Of a DNA stretch of 64,000 nucleotides, positions 1 through 11,554 are shown piece after piece (the first letter of the stretch is position 1; the number at the start of each line of letters is the position of its first letter). The translations under genes and the position numbers were made by a program. The notes below the pieces were generated by a model that saw only the letters and a list, made by a program, of their open reading frames with translations, did no database searches and was not told the DNA's origin. The DNA is from Enoplosus armatus (taxonomy: Eukaryota > Chordata > Actinopteri > Centrarchiformes > Enoplosidae), in NCBI RefSeq assembly GCF_043641665.1, contig NC_092188.1, positions 14,281,704 through 14,345,703 of the forward strand, read 5' to 3'.

Positions 1-724
1 CCATAACTCTCATATCATGCCCATAGATGAGAGCCCACTCTCTGCTTTCTACAGCAGTAACTCTGCTGCTACTGCCTCCACACTGCTTTCCAACAGCGTG
101 CAGTTTTTTCTGTTGCCTGTAGAGCTCATATCTTTGCCAATTTATCGGCAGTATAGCACACCACACGTCTTTCTCAAGGAGGCATTTTTAGTAGAAACAG
201 GCAGCTCTGACCAGCTAGCAGCTTCATCATGTAAGATTCTGGTATCTCTACATTATACTTTTATTATAGTGTGAATCTAAAAAATGCTGTTTTCTTTGAA
301 TATTTCATTTTAAAGGTTTCTAGTAAATATACTGCTGGGTTCAGGAATAATGCAGCTTGGCAATAGTAGAGGACCACAGGATGTTTTCACTGTTCATCAT
401 CATTGTTTGTCTGAATGATAAGCTTGTGTGACTTTGTTAAAATAGTCATGAGAATTAATAGAAAAGATGCAATTCATATATGACAGGAATTATTTTTACT
501 TTTGGTGAGAAAATTTAAATGATGGCTAATGTGTTGTTTCAGCTTTATGAGAACATTAACAATATCAGTATTTTCCGTATAAATAAATGGCTCTCGCATG
601 TGAAGATTACTGTGTTGGAATTTGCAGGAAGTGGTAACAGGTAGTGCTCATGATTTTATTCTTTATTTCATTTCTTTTCATTTAAACACCACAGTGAATT
701 GCACCAACAAAACCTCAGAGAAGT
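1..724. other. 5' flank of Siglec cluster, no gene seen
   Basis: No gene is supported here. There is an 85-codon open frame at 17-274 without recognisable domains, splice context or homologous copy elsewhere in the window. The last part (about 650-724) is the probable 5' untranslated leader and promoter of the receptor gene that starts at 725. Confidence 0.4.
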
Positions 725-3374
725 ATGGACAAAGAGAGGAAGATGATGATAATCTGTCTGCTTTTGGCAGGTAATATAAATAAGTCACTCCTTTTTTTTT
801 ACCAAACTCAATCCTACGCACACCCTAGGCAATGGAAAACTCAAGAGATTTCCTAAAAGTGATTTCTTTCTTTGTCACTTCCATGTTTCCCTTTCAGCTA
901 TTAGCAGGCCTGTGTTCAGTGGAGAATGGAGGGCCAATGTTGTAAAAAACCTTGAGGCCCTGGTTACATCCTGTGTTGTGGTACCCTGTACATTCACACA
1001 TCCTAAAGAAAACCTGCCCTCCTCCAGACTCAGAGGGATCTGGCATCTTTCAAAAGATCGGGAACAACGCATCTATCACGAGGATAGATCGAAAATCTTG
1101 GATAACTTTAAGGACCGCACACGGTTGCTGGGACATCTGGGTCAGAACAACTGCACCTTAGAAATCATTGAAATTAAAGATCATGACAATGGCCCTTTCT
1201 GTTTCCGGGTTGAACTAGCGCGAACAGAGACGGATAAACCCACCACTGACAAGTTCTCCTTTGTCGAAGATTGTGTCGACTTGAAAATGCTCCGTATGTC
1301 ACTAACTTTTCAAGATCACAAAAAAAATATATACCGATTTTCTATGTTACAACGATTTGCCTCTTCCTTTATTTCTGCCTTTTTTCATTTACAGCTGATC
1401 CTCCGAAACCTACACTGACTCACCCAAAGACAGCCATTCAAGATCATCCCTACACTGTCACCTGTTCAGTCACACATACCTGCCCCACTCATGTGCCTAA
1501 ACTCACATGGAGTAGGGGCACCGCTGACGGGATCATTGAGGTCCACAGAGAAATTTATCTTGGCAAATGGGAGGCTCAGTCCATCCTGACGTTCACTCCT
1601 GAGGAGAAGGACGACCACAGTGAGGTCACCTGCACATCACAGTTTAATGGGCAGAGGACGTCCGCTGCAACACTGACACTCTATGTAAAACGTGAGATCT
1701 TTGCACTCTGAACTTTGAGGATGTGCTTTATTTTGAAGTTTATATATTGGATGTTGTCTCCTTCCCATTTGTACAATATAAAGGGAGAATGGCTCATATT
1801 TAAAATCTGTCTGTTTGCAGGTACAGAAAACTACAACCACATTATCATTCCCTCAGTGGTGGGGATTGGCACCGCTGTGATCTTTACAGTCTTCTGCATT
1901 TTCATGGTGAAAAAATACAAGTGAGTAATGCGGTGACATTAACCGACAGAGCACAACAGAGAAGTGATAACATTTTTGCGCAAAAAATGATTTCTTTCCT
2001 TGCACATGTCCTCATTTTAACACATTTGTGTGACATCGTTTTCTTTCTGCTCAAGGAGACGCATTGCAGAGCTCCAAAGTCAGGATGGAAGGTAAAAATG
2101 TTGTAAATCAGATTCAGTTCATACAGTGCTACACTGATATCACATGATTTAAATTATTTTCCTTCATTATTGTCATGTAATTTTCTGTAATGTTTAGCAT
2201 GTGGAACCGGCTGTCCAGGCTGTCTCGCAGGTGAGAAAAAATAAGTAGTTTGTGATTCTTGTTTCCTTTCTTATAGTGGAGAATTGGCAAAAAATACCGT
2301 TATCTTGTATTGATGTCTAATTTAATCTGTGAAATTTTCAGGATTCGTTCTGATGGCCCAGGACCATCTCGTTCTGATCAAAGGCAAGAGGCATTTTTAG
2401 GGTCTTCGTCTCTCCAAATGCTAAATGTAATTTTAGACACTCGTTCTGTACCTGTCTGTCCTGCAGATTTGTATAGGCTGCTGAATGGATGTCCCCACTG
2501 TAATTTGCATGTTTCTGCAGAAGTACGTTCCAGTTTTTTGTGTTCTTTCTATGCTTTATTTATATGCCTCACAGCATTTGCATAGTTTCTGTTCTTCTTT
2601 TTTTGCGCAAAAGATCTATTTGGAGCAGATTTTCAAGGTATGGCTTGAAAGACATTGATGGTTCTATGTCCGCCTCCACTAATAAGTTTCACAGTTTTTT
2701 TTTTTTTCCATCACTTGGTCATTTTCACACAATAGTTTTCACAGTTAAATAAAACAGAACCTTTGAGAACACATTTTTTTTACAATGAAACTAGTGCATT
2801 TCTGTGTTTAATAAAGTGTTCTACATTAAAATGTTACATTATATACTTTTTTTCTATCACAGAAGGCCAAAAGGGGACATGTTGGACTTCGGTCATATGT
2901 AAGTGTATTAAGCGTAAGAAAGTTTAGCATCTAATTGTTGTTTTTCCCAACCGTGTGGTGACATGAATTTTAATCCACAGTCCCAATAATGTGAACTCAA
3001 AATCCTGTGCCGACCAGAAGTTCTCCAAGCCTCGTTTCCCATCCCCCAAAAGGTACTTACTCCTCTTGAACCTGACCAGTTAATATAATATAGACATCAT
3101 ATTTTGTAGTACAGCCATGTCTTATGTCATTCTTTTTCTCTGTCTTCTTGTTATTGCTGTTGTTGTTAATGGGCCTCAGCCAGCCAAAATGCAGCAATTA
3201 CAAAGAGGTATTATGAAATCGCCAATGATTTATTGCCAAGAATTACACTGTACACTGAAGTACACTGGCACTATCAACATCTGTGACAACAATGACCTTA
3301 CTCGCCTACAGGACCTTGATGATGGTGACGATTACATGAACACTGCTGACCTGAACGTCTATGGAAACCTGTGA
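725..3374 (+). CDS. Siglec-like (CD22/MAG-like) Ig receptor, intact copy
   Basis: Twelve exons join in phase: 725-770, 898-1293, 1395-1691, 1821-1920, 2056-2091, 2198-2230, 2342-2383, 2614-2637, 2863-2898, 2981-3052, 3180-3207 and 3312-3374, giving 390 residues. Exon 1 is a signal peptide (MDKERKMMIICLLLA). Exon 2 is a V-set with Siglec hallmarks: Cys41 and Cys46 in SCVVVPC, Cys101 in the E strand, and Arg119 in FCFRVE, where Siglecs carry the sialic-acid arginine. Exon 3 is a C2-set with the paired cysteines CSVTHTC. Exon 4 holds the membrane segment (about 254-276). The tail ends DDYMNTADLNVYGNL, with two YxN motifs (Tyr378, Tyr387) of the Grb2 SH2 type. The family regulates immune cells at the plasma membrane. 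Two Ig domains is short compared with MAG (5) and CD22 (7). Exon 7 uses a GC donor. Sialic-acid binding is inference; the exon chain is seen directly. Confidence 0.82.
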
Positions 3375-3695
3375 ACATGAAGCCACATATCTAATCATGC
3401 TCATAATAATCATTTGTATTAAGCGCATCCGATGATTGCAGTTTTGTAATGCATGACTACTGTTGTAATCTCTTCTATCAAGAATAATATATCTAAGATC
3501 ACAGAGAGTTTGATCATATTATTTAGGGAAAGTAAAATACATTTTTAATGTATGATATTATTCATAAAATGTATTGGTAAATGTCTGACATTATAATGAC
3601 TTGTGCATAGCAGTAAGTACCCAACTTTGTTCAGCCAGTGTATTTGTTTGTTGTTAAGCATAGTGTCGCCATTGTTGGGCCTGAAATGCCATAGT
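3375..3695. other. 3' flank of Siglec-like gene
   Basis: Probable 3' untranslated region and AT-rich spacer before the LINE fragment. No canonical poly(A) signal stands out and no other gene is seen. Confidence 0.35.
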
Positions 3696-4990
3696 GAGAT
3701 TGAATTCAGAATCAGAATCTTTCCTGTGGCGCTCAGTACATTTGGGAGGGATGAGTCTCCCACTGAAGCTGCTCTTGTGCCTGACCAGTACGTCATGGAG
3801 AGGATCTGAGACATTGTCCAAAATGACCCGCAGCTTGGACAGCATCCTCCTCTCTGACACCATCGTCAGAGAGTCCAGCTCCACCCCCACAACGTCACTG
3901 GCCTTGCTAATCAGTTCATTGAGTCTGTTCGAGTCTGCCACTCTCAGCCTGCTGCCTCAGCATGCAACAGCATAGAGGATAGCACTGGCCACCACAGACT
4001 CCTAAAACATCCTCAGCATAGTCCGGCAGATGTTGAAGGACCTCAGCCGCCTCAGCAAATAGAGACGGCTCTGGCCCTTCCTGTAGAGGGCATTAGTGTT
4101 CTTCGCCCAGTCCAATTTATTGTCAATGTGAATTCCCAGGTACTTGTAATCCTCTACAATGTCCACACTGACCCCCTTGATGGAAACGGGTCATCGGCGC
4201 CTTGGTCCTCCTCAGATCCACAGTCAGCTCCTTTGTCTTTGTCACATTGAGCTGTAGATGGTTCTGCTCGCTCCATGCAACAAAGTTGTCCACAGCAGCC
4301 CTGTACTCCTCCTCATCACCCTTTCTGATACATCCAACTATTGCTGAGTCATCAGAGAACTTCTGAAGATGGCAGGTCTCAGTGCAGTAGCTGAAGTCCG
4401 TAATGTAGATGGTGAAGAGGAAGGGAGAGAGGACAGTCCCCTGCGGGGCCCCGGTGTTGCTGACCACTCTGTCTGACACACAGTGTTGTAAGCTGCCAGT
4501 CAGGTAGTTGACAGTCCAGGACACGAGGGGGGGCATCCACCTGCATCTCCGTCAGCTTCTCACCCAGTAGAGCCGGACGGATGGTGTTGAACGCACTGGA
4601 GAAGTCAAAAAACATGACTCACGGTGCTCGCCGGCTTATCCAGGTGGGCGTAGACGTGGTTGAGCAGGTAGATGATGGCATCCTCAACTCCAAGTCGGGG
4701 CTGGTAGGCGAACTGAAGGGGGTCCAAGTGTGGCTTGACCATAGGCCGGAGCTGCTCCAGGACGAGTCTCTCCAGGGTCTTCATGATGTGGGAGGTCAGT
4801 GCCACGGGTCTGTGGTCCTTGGAGCCACTTGGACGTGGCGTCTTTGGCACAGGAACGAGGCAGGACGTCTTCCACAGCACGGGGACCCTCTGAAGACTCA
4901 GGCTCATGTTGAAGAAATGTTGAAGTACTCCACATATCTGGGGGGCACAGGCTTTAAGCATAGTCATTGGCAAAATTGAGTAAACAGATC
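3696..4990 (-). mobile_element. Decayed non-LTR retrotransposon (Rex1/CR1-like LINE) fragment
   Basis: Reading the minus strand from about 4980 to 3700 gives a reverse transcriptase in pieces: the finger region, FFDFSSAFNTI, then NTGAPQGTVLSPFLF and QKFSDDSAIVGC, which places a D-D at the FADD/YADD-equivalent catalytic motif, then LQLNVTKTKE and the thumb-like tail up to PPKCTERHRK. The frame shifts near 4610, near 4530 at a G run, and again near 4190, and stops occur, so no protein can be made. The 5' part (endonuclease) is absent, as is usual for a 5'-truncated LINE. The 3' end is close to a small GAATCAGAAT repeat at about 3704. Wording of the catalytic block matches fish Rex1/Babar elements of the CR1 group as I remember them; the exact family is inference. 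It separates the first Siglec-like gene from the damaged copies. Confidence 0.8.
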
Positions 4991-6086
4991 TGGGAGACAC
5001 AGAGAAACGATATAACTGTACAGATGGTAAACCAAAGACATGATTTACAGTAAAGACCTATGTACTGGGAAAAATTATTTTTCTGTATCTGTATTTAAAA
5101 TGTTTTTGGTCTATTAGCAATATATTAGAGCCCAGTTTGATTTGAAGGTAAATTAATCTTACTTTAGATTTGAAGTCTTTTAAGAATCATTTAGTTTTTA
5201 CACAGTCTGATGTCCATTATCCGTCACAGCTAACAGGATCTTTGCCTTCCTTGTGGTTGGTGCAATTTACCTCCGCCCACATTTTAGGGGGAGGTTTCTT
5301 AAAATCATGAGCAGCTAGGGACTTTTGTTAAAGGTACAAAATCTCTTCATAAACTTTAAGCTCCAGAGATAAGTCATTCTGATCTTTAAGAAATGCATAC
5401 AAAAGAACCTTTCTATTTTCCTGCATTTCACAACTTAGGTTAGTATTAGTTTATGTGCGGAAATACAGAATTTGAAATTAATTTATGATATCATGACTTC
5501 TTCAAAATAAGTTGGAGCACAGATTTAGGGTTTTATTAGAAATCTGGGACAGTTAAGACCTTATTTAAGTACAGGAAACAGCTCCTGCTTGTTGCATAAA
5601 TATCTGTCTCTGTTTGACAAAAGAATTCTGATTCCCGTGGGGGAAAAAATACATTAAAAAAATATATATTACAACAGCATGCAAAATAATACTTCTTCAG
5701 GCTAGTAAATCATCTTGCTTCATTTTGCTTGTTACCATTAGTCTGTCTCAGGAGATTTATTGAGTCAATGTTTTTCTTTAAAGAAAAGTCTGCAAAAAAA
5801 CATACTGCAGGTTTTGTTTTGAACAGCTTTCAGGTTGTGTTTTCTATCTATGACATGTATCTCATCATGAAATGTATTTATTTTATGAATTCGTCATCTG
5901 CAACTCTTTGTCATTGCTGCCTATTTTTGCCAGTGTTTTTAAAACCCTGTTTAATTGAAAAAATAAATACTTTAAAGGTTGGATGTGACATTTTTTCAGT
6001 ACATGTACACTATGTCACAGACTGGTTTTAAGTTTCAATGCCTAATCAAGATTTCATATATATTCAGGTGTGGTACCATTAACAGG
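4991..6086. other. AT-rich spacer, no gene seen
   Basis: About 1.1 kb of AT-rich sequence between the LINE and the second Siglec-like copy. An open frame at 5729-6031 has no domain or splice support. Nothing else is recognisable. Confidence 0.35.
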
Positions 6087-7358
6087 ATGTCTGGATTTAG
6101 CCATTTCCTCCTGAGCCTCTGCATTCTAGGTACTGCAGTTTTGTACTATTCACTTTTTGTTAAACACTGATGTAATCTTTAAATTTTTTCACATTTCTTT
6201 TTGAATATTGGTCCTCTTGCAGGATACATTTTCTGTATTTCCAGGGCTTGGCGTGTGCAGATGCCCAGCAATATCAAAGGATTGGTGAATTCCTGCCTTG
6301 TCATCCCTTGAAGTTTTGACTACCATCAGTATCCACCTGCCAGACCAGATCATGTGGTTTGGTACCAGTATGTGAGACATGGATATCCTTTAGTATATGA
6401 CAACTGGAACCCAAATAAAGTCATTGGCATATTTAAAGGAAGAACACATGCATTTACTTCTAAATACCAGAAGACATGCAGTCTTCAAATCTACCCAGTG
6501 AAGTGGTCTGACCACAGACAGAGGATTTACCCCTGGGTAGATCCAGACAATGTTGGGAGAAGCACCTACCGATTCTTTGATACGACTGTAATAATTGAAG
6601 TAGTAGGTAAGTTATCATGGTGAGCTTGAAAAAAAGATACATTTTTACATGGATGTCTATTAATTTTTCCTCAATAATTCCTTTGTAAAGGCACTGCAGA
6701 GAAACCGGATATCGTGATCTCTGGAAACATGAAGATTGGACAGTCTGTGACAGTGCAATGCACTGTTTATCCCACCTGTCCCACTAAAGCACCCACTCTG
6801 ACACTCAACATCCCAACACAAAACCGCCGTGTAACTCATAGCTCCTTGTCTGATGGCACATCCAAAACTACCTTGACGGCCACATTGAACATAGAGAAAG
6901 ACCACCAAACTGTGGAGTGCCTCGTCCGACACACTGGTGGTCTCACTGCAACAGCCTCTAAAACCTTAAATGCAGAATGTACGTGATGGATACGCAAGAA
7001 TAAAACCAGTTTTCCTTTTATGATGACCTAGAAATTTTAACATTTACCATTTGAATTTCAGGTTCTGTTTCACTCTTGACTATCTGGCCTACATCAGACG
7101 AATTTCTTGAGGGACAAGCAAGCAAAGTCTCCTGCACTGCCTCATATACATGCCCAAAACACATACCAACTCTCACATGGAACTACGGTGGCATGCCAGC
7201 CTCCACTGATACCACGAAGAGTGGAAATGCTCAGTGGAGGACTGTCTCCACACTGACATTCACAGCATCAGCTAACGACCATGGAAGATCTCTGACATGC
7301 TATGCACGATTCGCTGGGGGTCAGAGGCAGGATGTGAGCATCACCCTACGGGTAAAGA
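6087..7358 (+). pseudogene. Siglec-like receptor copy 2, nonsense codon in V-set
   Basis: Four phase-1 exons are clear: signal peptide 6087-6129 (MSGFSHFLLSLCIL), V-set 6223-6606 (384 nt), C2-set 6691-6978 (288 nt) and a second C2-set 7062-7358 (297 nt). All have proper splice sites. In the V-set the codon at 6309-6311 is TGA exactly where the intact copy and copy 3 have the core B-strand cysteine (VIP-stop-SFDY against VVPC and IIPC). This ends translation about 30 residues into the domain. The residue at the Siglec arginine position is Trp (YPWVD, codon 6534-6536). Downstream domains remain open and well kept (CTVYPTC, CTASYTC), so the damage is recent, or it could be an allele or base error. 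No membrane or tail exon was found before copy 3, so copies 2 and 3 may be parts of one gene. Confidence 0.75.
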
Positions 7359-7663
7359 GTGAGTAAACATGACAAGTAAACCTTCCTGGCCTATAGCCTT
7401 TATCGCAGTCATATGCCAGAATGACTTCAATAAAATGTATTTTACTCGTCACATTTTGCCAGCCCTCTGTTAGTGCTGCAGTGTCTATTCTTGTTTATTC
7501 TTGTTCCTATTTTTGTACTCTCTTAAAATGAACAAATACTTAGAAAGTGTTGTGAAAAATTAAACTGTCTTGTAACAGTGCTGGCTTGTTCCCATAGGAA
7601 AAAAATATATAGTTTTGTTACACGGAATTATGTTTATTTTCTATTACAAAAAGGATAATATCG

Positions 7664-7892
7664 CAGTGTTGTGGTTAGCACTGTCGTACGGGAGGTAGAG
7701 CAGGGCTGAGGGTTCGAGCCCTGGTTTCGTCCGTTATGTCCAAGTGTCCTTGAGCAAGACACTGAACCCTAAGACCAGCACCTTGCATGGCAGTTCGGTC
7801 GCCATCGGTGTGTAAATGTGTGAGTGAATTGGTGAATGAGACTTTGGGAAGCGTGACGGTTGAAAAGCGCTATATAAGTGAGATGATTTAAT
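7664..7892 (+). mobile_element. tRNA-derived SINE-like element
   Basis: The 5' end has a tRNA-like head: an A-box-like stretch in GTGGTTAGCACTGTCG and a B box, GGTTCGAGCC, at about 7711. It is followed by a body that occurs widely in fish genomes (TCCTTGAGCAAGACACTGAA, then AAAGCGCTATATAAGTG). It sits where the membrane exon of Siglec-like copy 2 would be expected. Family name not assigned. Confidence 0.65.
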
Positions 7893-8074
7893 TAGTTTCA
7901 CTGCCCCCACATGGCCAAAACAGTGATCAGTTATTGCAGATTTAAGGCCTTAACCTGTGATGTGGTGTCTCAAGTAGACATTGCTTCTTTTTAAACGGTC
8001 ACAAGCCAGAAAGGTTGTGATCTACTTGTTTAAAAATTCAGCAACTTTGCTTCAAATGCTTCCTGTTTTTACAG

Positions 8075-9229
8075 GAAATATGCTCTCTCGCGGTTGGTCC
8101 TTCACCACCCCTGGCAGCATCACAGGCATGAGAGGCTCATGTATCATCATTCCTTGCAGATTCACCTACAGCGCCTCCCAGCCGGCTGGCCTGCGGGTTA
8201 TATGGTACTTGTTCCAGAGCAATGGCTACCCACCTGTATTTGACCAAAGACAAACAAATATGGTTATTAGTAAGTATAGCGGGATAACCAGCTTGATTGG
8301 ATCTGTGGGGGAAAGGAATTGTAGTCTTAAGATTGAGAGGCTGGAAATGTCGCACAACCAAGACAGACTTTACCCATGGGTAGACGTGAATCCTATTACT
8401 TCCTTCCACACCTTGGGTTACTCATTTTATGAAAAAACCTCTCAACTTATTGTTTCAGGTAAGCATCTGGATACATTCATTCCCCCTTTTTAGTCAATTT
8501 AACCCAAATTCCAAAAAATGCAGTTCACCAAATGACGATTCTTGCTTTGATTTTACAGACCAAGCACAGGAACCGCAGCTTAGCATTATTGGTATCCCCA
8601 GGGTGGGAGAGCAGAGCAGAGTGTCCTGCAATGTGCACCATACATGTATCTCCGCTCCCCCCACCCTGACTCTAAATGGTATACCTGGAGCAGACCGCAG
8701 TATTGACACTCTAGTGTCTGATGGGATTTGGGAGAGGACAGTAGAGCGTAATTGGACTGTAAAAGAGGAAGACCAGAGTGTGCAAGTGCACTGTCAGCTA
8801 CCGTGGTGGTCAGACAGCCACAAGAGAGCTTAAGCTGAATGTTGAATGTGAGTACAATGTGAGTCCATGTGCTATTTGAATTAAAATGAAAATGCCCCTG
8901 TTTAAGCCTCACTGTCACATTTCTGCTCAGGTCCGTACGAAGAAATCACAATGATTGAGAAGTCAGTTGAGGCAACGGAGGGTGTGGCAAAGAGTGTCAT
9001 TTGTTCTGTTTCCTACAAGTGCAAGAGAAATACACCAACCATCGAGTGGAACTACAAAGACATGCAGAGTTCGTTACACACCAAAAAGATCTCCAGCGAT
9101 ACCTATAGCGCACTGTCAAATCTAACCTTTATTGGCTCTCTTGGGGATGACAGTAAATCTTTGACCTGCACTGCTCAGGTTTTTACTGGGGAGACCTCAG
9201 ACTCTGCAACCATGCAAACATGCAAATGA
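8075..9229 (+). pseudogene. Siglec-like receptor copy 3, frameshifted, no signal exon
   Basis: Exons: V-set 8075-8458 (384 nt, same as copy 2), C2-set 8559-8847 (289 nt) and C2-set from 8931. The first C2 exon is one base longer than its 288-nt partner in copy 2. An extra base near 8786 shifts the frame at the F-strand cysteine: the open frame runs on to a stop at 8831-8833, whereas dropping one base restores a CTVSYRGG reading like copy 2's CLVRHTGG. The V-set keeps SCIIIPC and NCSLKI, but the Siglec arginine is Trp (YPWVD, codon 8377-8379). The third domain ends in TGA at 9227-9229 without the donor seen in the other copies. No signal-peptide exon was found between 7359 and 8074. It could be the distal half of one six-domain gene with copy 2, or a separate decayed duplicate. 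Confidence 0.7.
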
Positions 9230-9477
9230 TGGGTGGCAAAATGAGAGGAAACCCAAGCAGGTGTTCTTCAGTGCTGTTGGCTTTAGATTTGACCACTTAA
9301 GCTTTCTGTCTAACAGTTTGATATTTATCTGACGTCATTCATATAGGAAGTCATTCTGGAGGTTACCATTTTCAACCTTCTGTTTTATGAATAAATTGTA
9401 GCACGGGAAGAAATACCATACCATACATCATTTGAAAATATCTATGAATATAAATAAAACATTTATTACCCTTGCAG

Positions 9478-9780
9478 ACACCAAGGCAACACTGCGAACC
9501 TCAGTGTTGGCTATTTGTAAGTGTTAATCAATGTTCCTCTACTACATCACACGGCCGTAAAAGTATGCACAGACAAAAACTGATATGGTGTGATTCCCTC
9601 CTCCTTCTATAGAAACAACACTGTAAACTGTGACACTCAAATCTCCAAACAACGTTTTCCATCCCCGAAGAAGTGAGTTTTACCGACACAGCTGTTCCTT
9701 ACTCTTTTGATTGATCCCTTTCCTTTTATATTTCTGTTTGATCTAGTAACCGGAGACATCCTCACTCTGTCAGGCCAGAG
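9478..9780 (+). pseudogene. Remnant cytoplasmic-tail exons of a Siglec-like receptor
   Basis: Three short blocks with splice-like borders match tail exons of the intact copy: 9478-9516 resembles 2863-2898 (both end before GTAAGT), 9613-9672 resembles 2981-3052 (shared ACTCAAA and the ending CGTTTTCCATCCCC), and 9747-9780 follows. No membrane exon and no convincing final tyrosine exon were found. They probably belonged to copy 3, or to a copy 2/copy 3 gene. Confidence 0.5.
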
Positions 9781-10150
9781 GTTAGTAGTGCTGTGGTGAG
9801 TGGTAATGCCCAAATCACATGTGAATTTGCTGTAGTAAACTTTCATCAAAATGTTCTGTATTCTACAGTGTAATGAGTAATAACCAAATGTATTCATTCA
9901 CATCAAATGTAGTCATATCTAATGTTGAGGTTTGCATGAGTGAAGAAAACTATGTGTGTTGAGACAAAGGCAACTAGATTCCGCCTCTCGTCCAAAACGC
10001 TTATTCAGTTCTGAATGAAGGTGCAAGTATAATTCTACTGAGCTTGTTGGATGGTCAAACAACAGCCCCACCAAATCAGCTGCAGTGATCAATCACTAAA
10101 CAGATTCCAACACCTTCTGCATAGGATACACGTGTTTCCTCATTCCAAGC
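9781..10150. other. Spacer between Siglec cluster and duplicated Ly6 block
   Basis: No gene or recognisable repeat seen. A short ENYV-like codon string at about 9940 might be a relic of a final tail exon, but it is too short to call. Confidence 0.25.
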
Positions 10151-11530
10151 TCTTCTTCTCTGATGCATTTAAAGGATTAGATCACCCTCCGTATGGCGGA
10201 CCAGGTTTTGGGTTATGTGCCAGAGGGTGGAGGAGAGAGGATGCGAGGAAGCATAATTTTAATGGAAAGCACCCAGGATTCACCATAGCAACATCCCAAC
10301 TACTTGACTCAACAGCAACAAAACTAAAGATGCTTTATGGTGTTGCTCATCAAATCCCAAAGTCAGAAATGACATTCCTGCCACTAAGTTGCAGGTTGTC
10401 CGGTCTTCCAGGAAACCATGTCTTTTTTTGTTTGTTTTTTGAAACATAAATTAAAAAGTTGAAGAGAACAACTTAACTTAACAAATGTAATTGAATCCAA
10501 TTTTCCTCAAATTATGTTGCAGGATTACCATGGCAACATTTGAGTTCTTCAAGACCTCTCAGAAACATCACTTCCAGAACCATGTTGCTATAATTATTTT
10601 ACATTCATACACCCATTGTGCAGTGCATGTATGTTTGTGTGTGGTGAGAAGTGATGTTGGTCATGCGTTGAAACTTTATTTACTTAATTTAAAGATTGTA
10701 TAATGACATAATCGGCTGTCACTTCACTAAATTTGTGCACCTGTTAAATAAATGTAATAAATATGCTTTCCTCTCATTTTGCCTCAGTTGTTTGTTTGGT
10801 TTGGTGCATACATACAGTACAAACTCCAAAGTGATTTGATTTATTTTCTTCTAAACACTTGAGAGGGAAGTATTTGTTGTCTGTACTATATCTAATCTAT
10901 ACTACTATAACATCAGATTTCAAGGCTTCAGGAAAAGTTTTTTTTACACACACTATCACATTATGAGGGCTGATTTTTAGTCTCATACTAGGAGATCTCA
11001 CACATTTGTTCTTAATTGTGAGTAGTGAATGTATTATGAACTAACCATAGCACATTAGTCACTACTGAAAACAAAACATGCATGCATTCAAATAAAGCAT
11101 GAAATAATCATGTGTTAGTGTTACCAAAGGGTTCTAGCAATGGAGAACTTCCCTTCAATTTTTAAAAATGTAATCTGACCATCCTTACAAACATGTTTAT
11201 AATCACATTTGGTCTTTAAATTAAGCTTTCTTGTATTCAGCTACATTCAAAGAATCCCCAGACACAAGTCCTAATTTCCAATTATATTCATTGTTTTTCA
11301 TGTGTTTTCGTGCTGTCTGACCAAGTGGCAAACAGAATTCTCTGAAAAGCTGTAAGCTCTAAACTGCCTGTAATAAAAACTTTGTCCACTAGATGGGGTT
11401 ACACTGTTGATAGTAGTTTCTCACAAAAGGCCCCTCTACTCTTCACATTTCCTGCCAGTTATGCATGACTAAACAAATACAGTTAAAGATAGGGACAAAC
11501 GGTTAAGGGTGATCTAGACTCTGGGGATAG
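10150..11530. repeat. Segmental duplication, copy 1 (Ly6 3' flank)
   Basis: This stretch matches 15215-16650 in the same orientation. Shared landmarks are GGTGGAGGAGAGAGGATGC (about 10227 and 15276), the block around GTAATCTGACCATCCTTACA (11170 and 16330), and TTTGTCCACTAGATGGGG (11382 and 16527). It forms the 3' side of the unit that carries each Ly6 gene. No open gene is seen inside it. Confidence 0.7.
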
Positions 11531-11554
11531 ACATCAACAACTAATAACTATTAA

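Noticed and set aside
6309..6311. TGA as a selenocysteine codon replacing the V-set cysteine
   Set aside because: Sec at a structural Ig disulphide has no precedent that I know of and no SECIS element was identified. A nonsense change is far simpler.
7664..7740. A tRNA gene
   Set aside because: It has A- and B-box-like sequence but no cloverleaf that I could fold, and it continues into a dispersed fish repeat. It is a SINE head.
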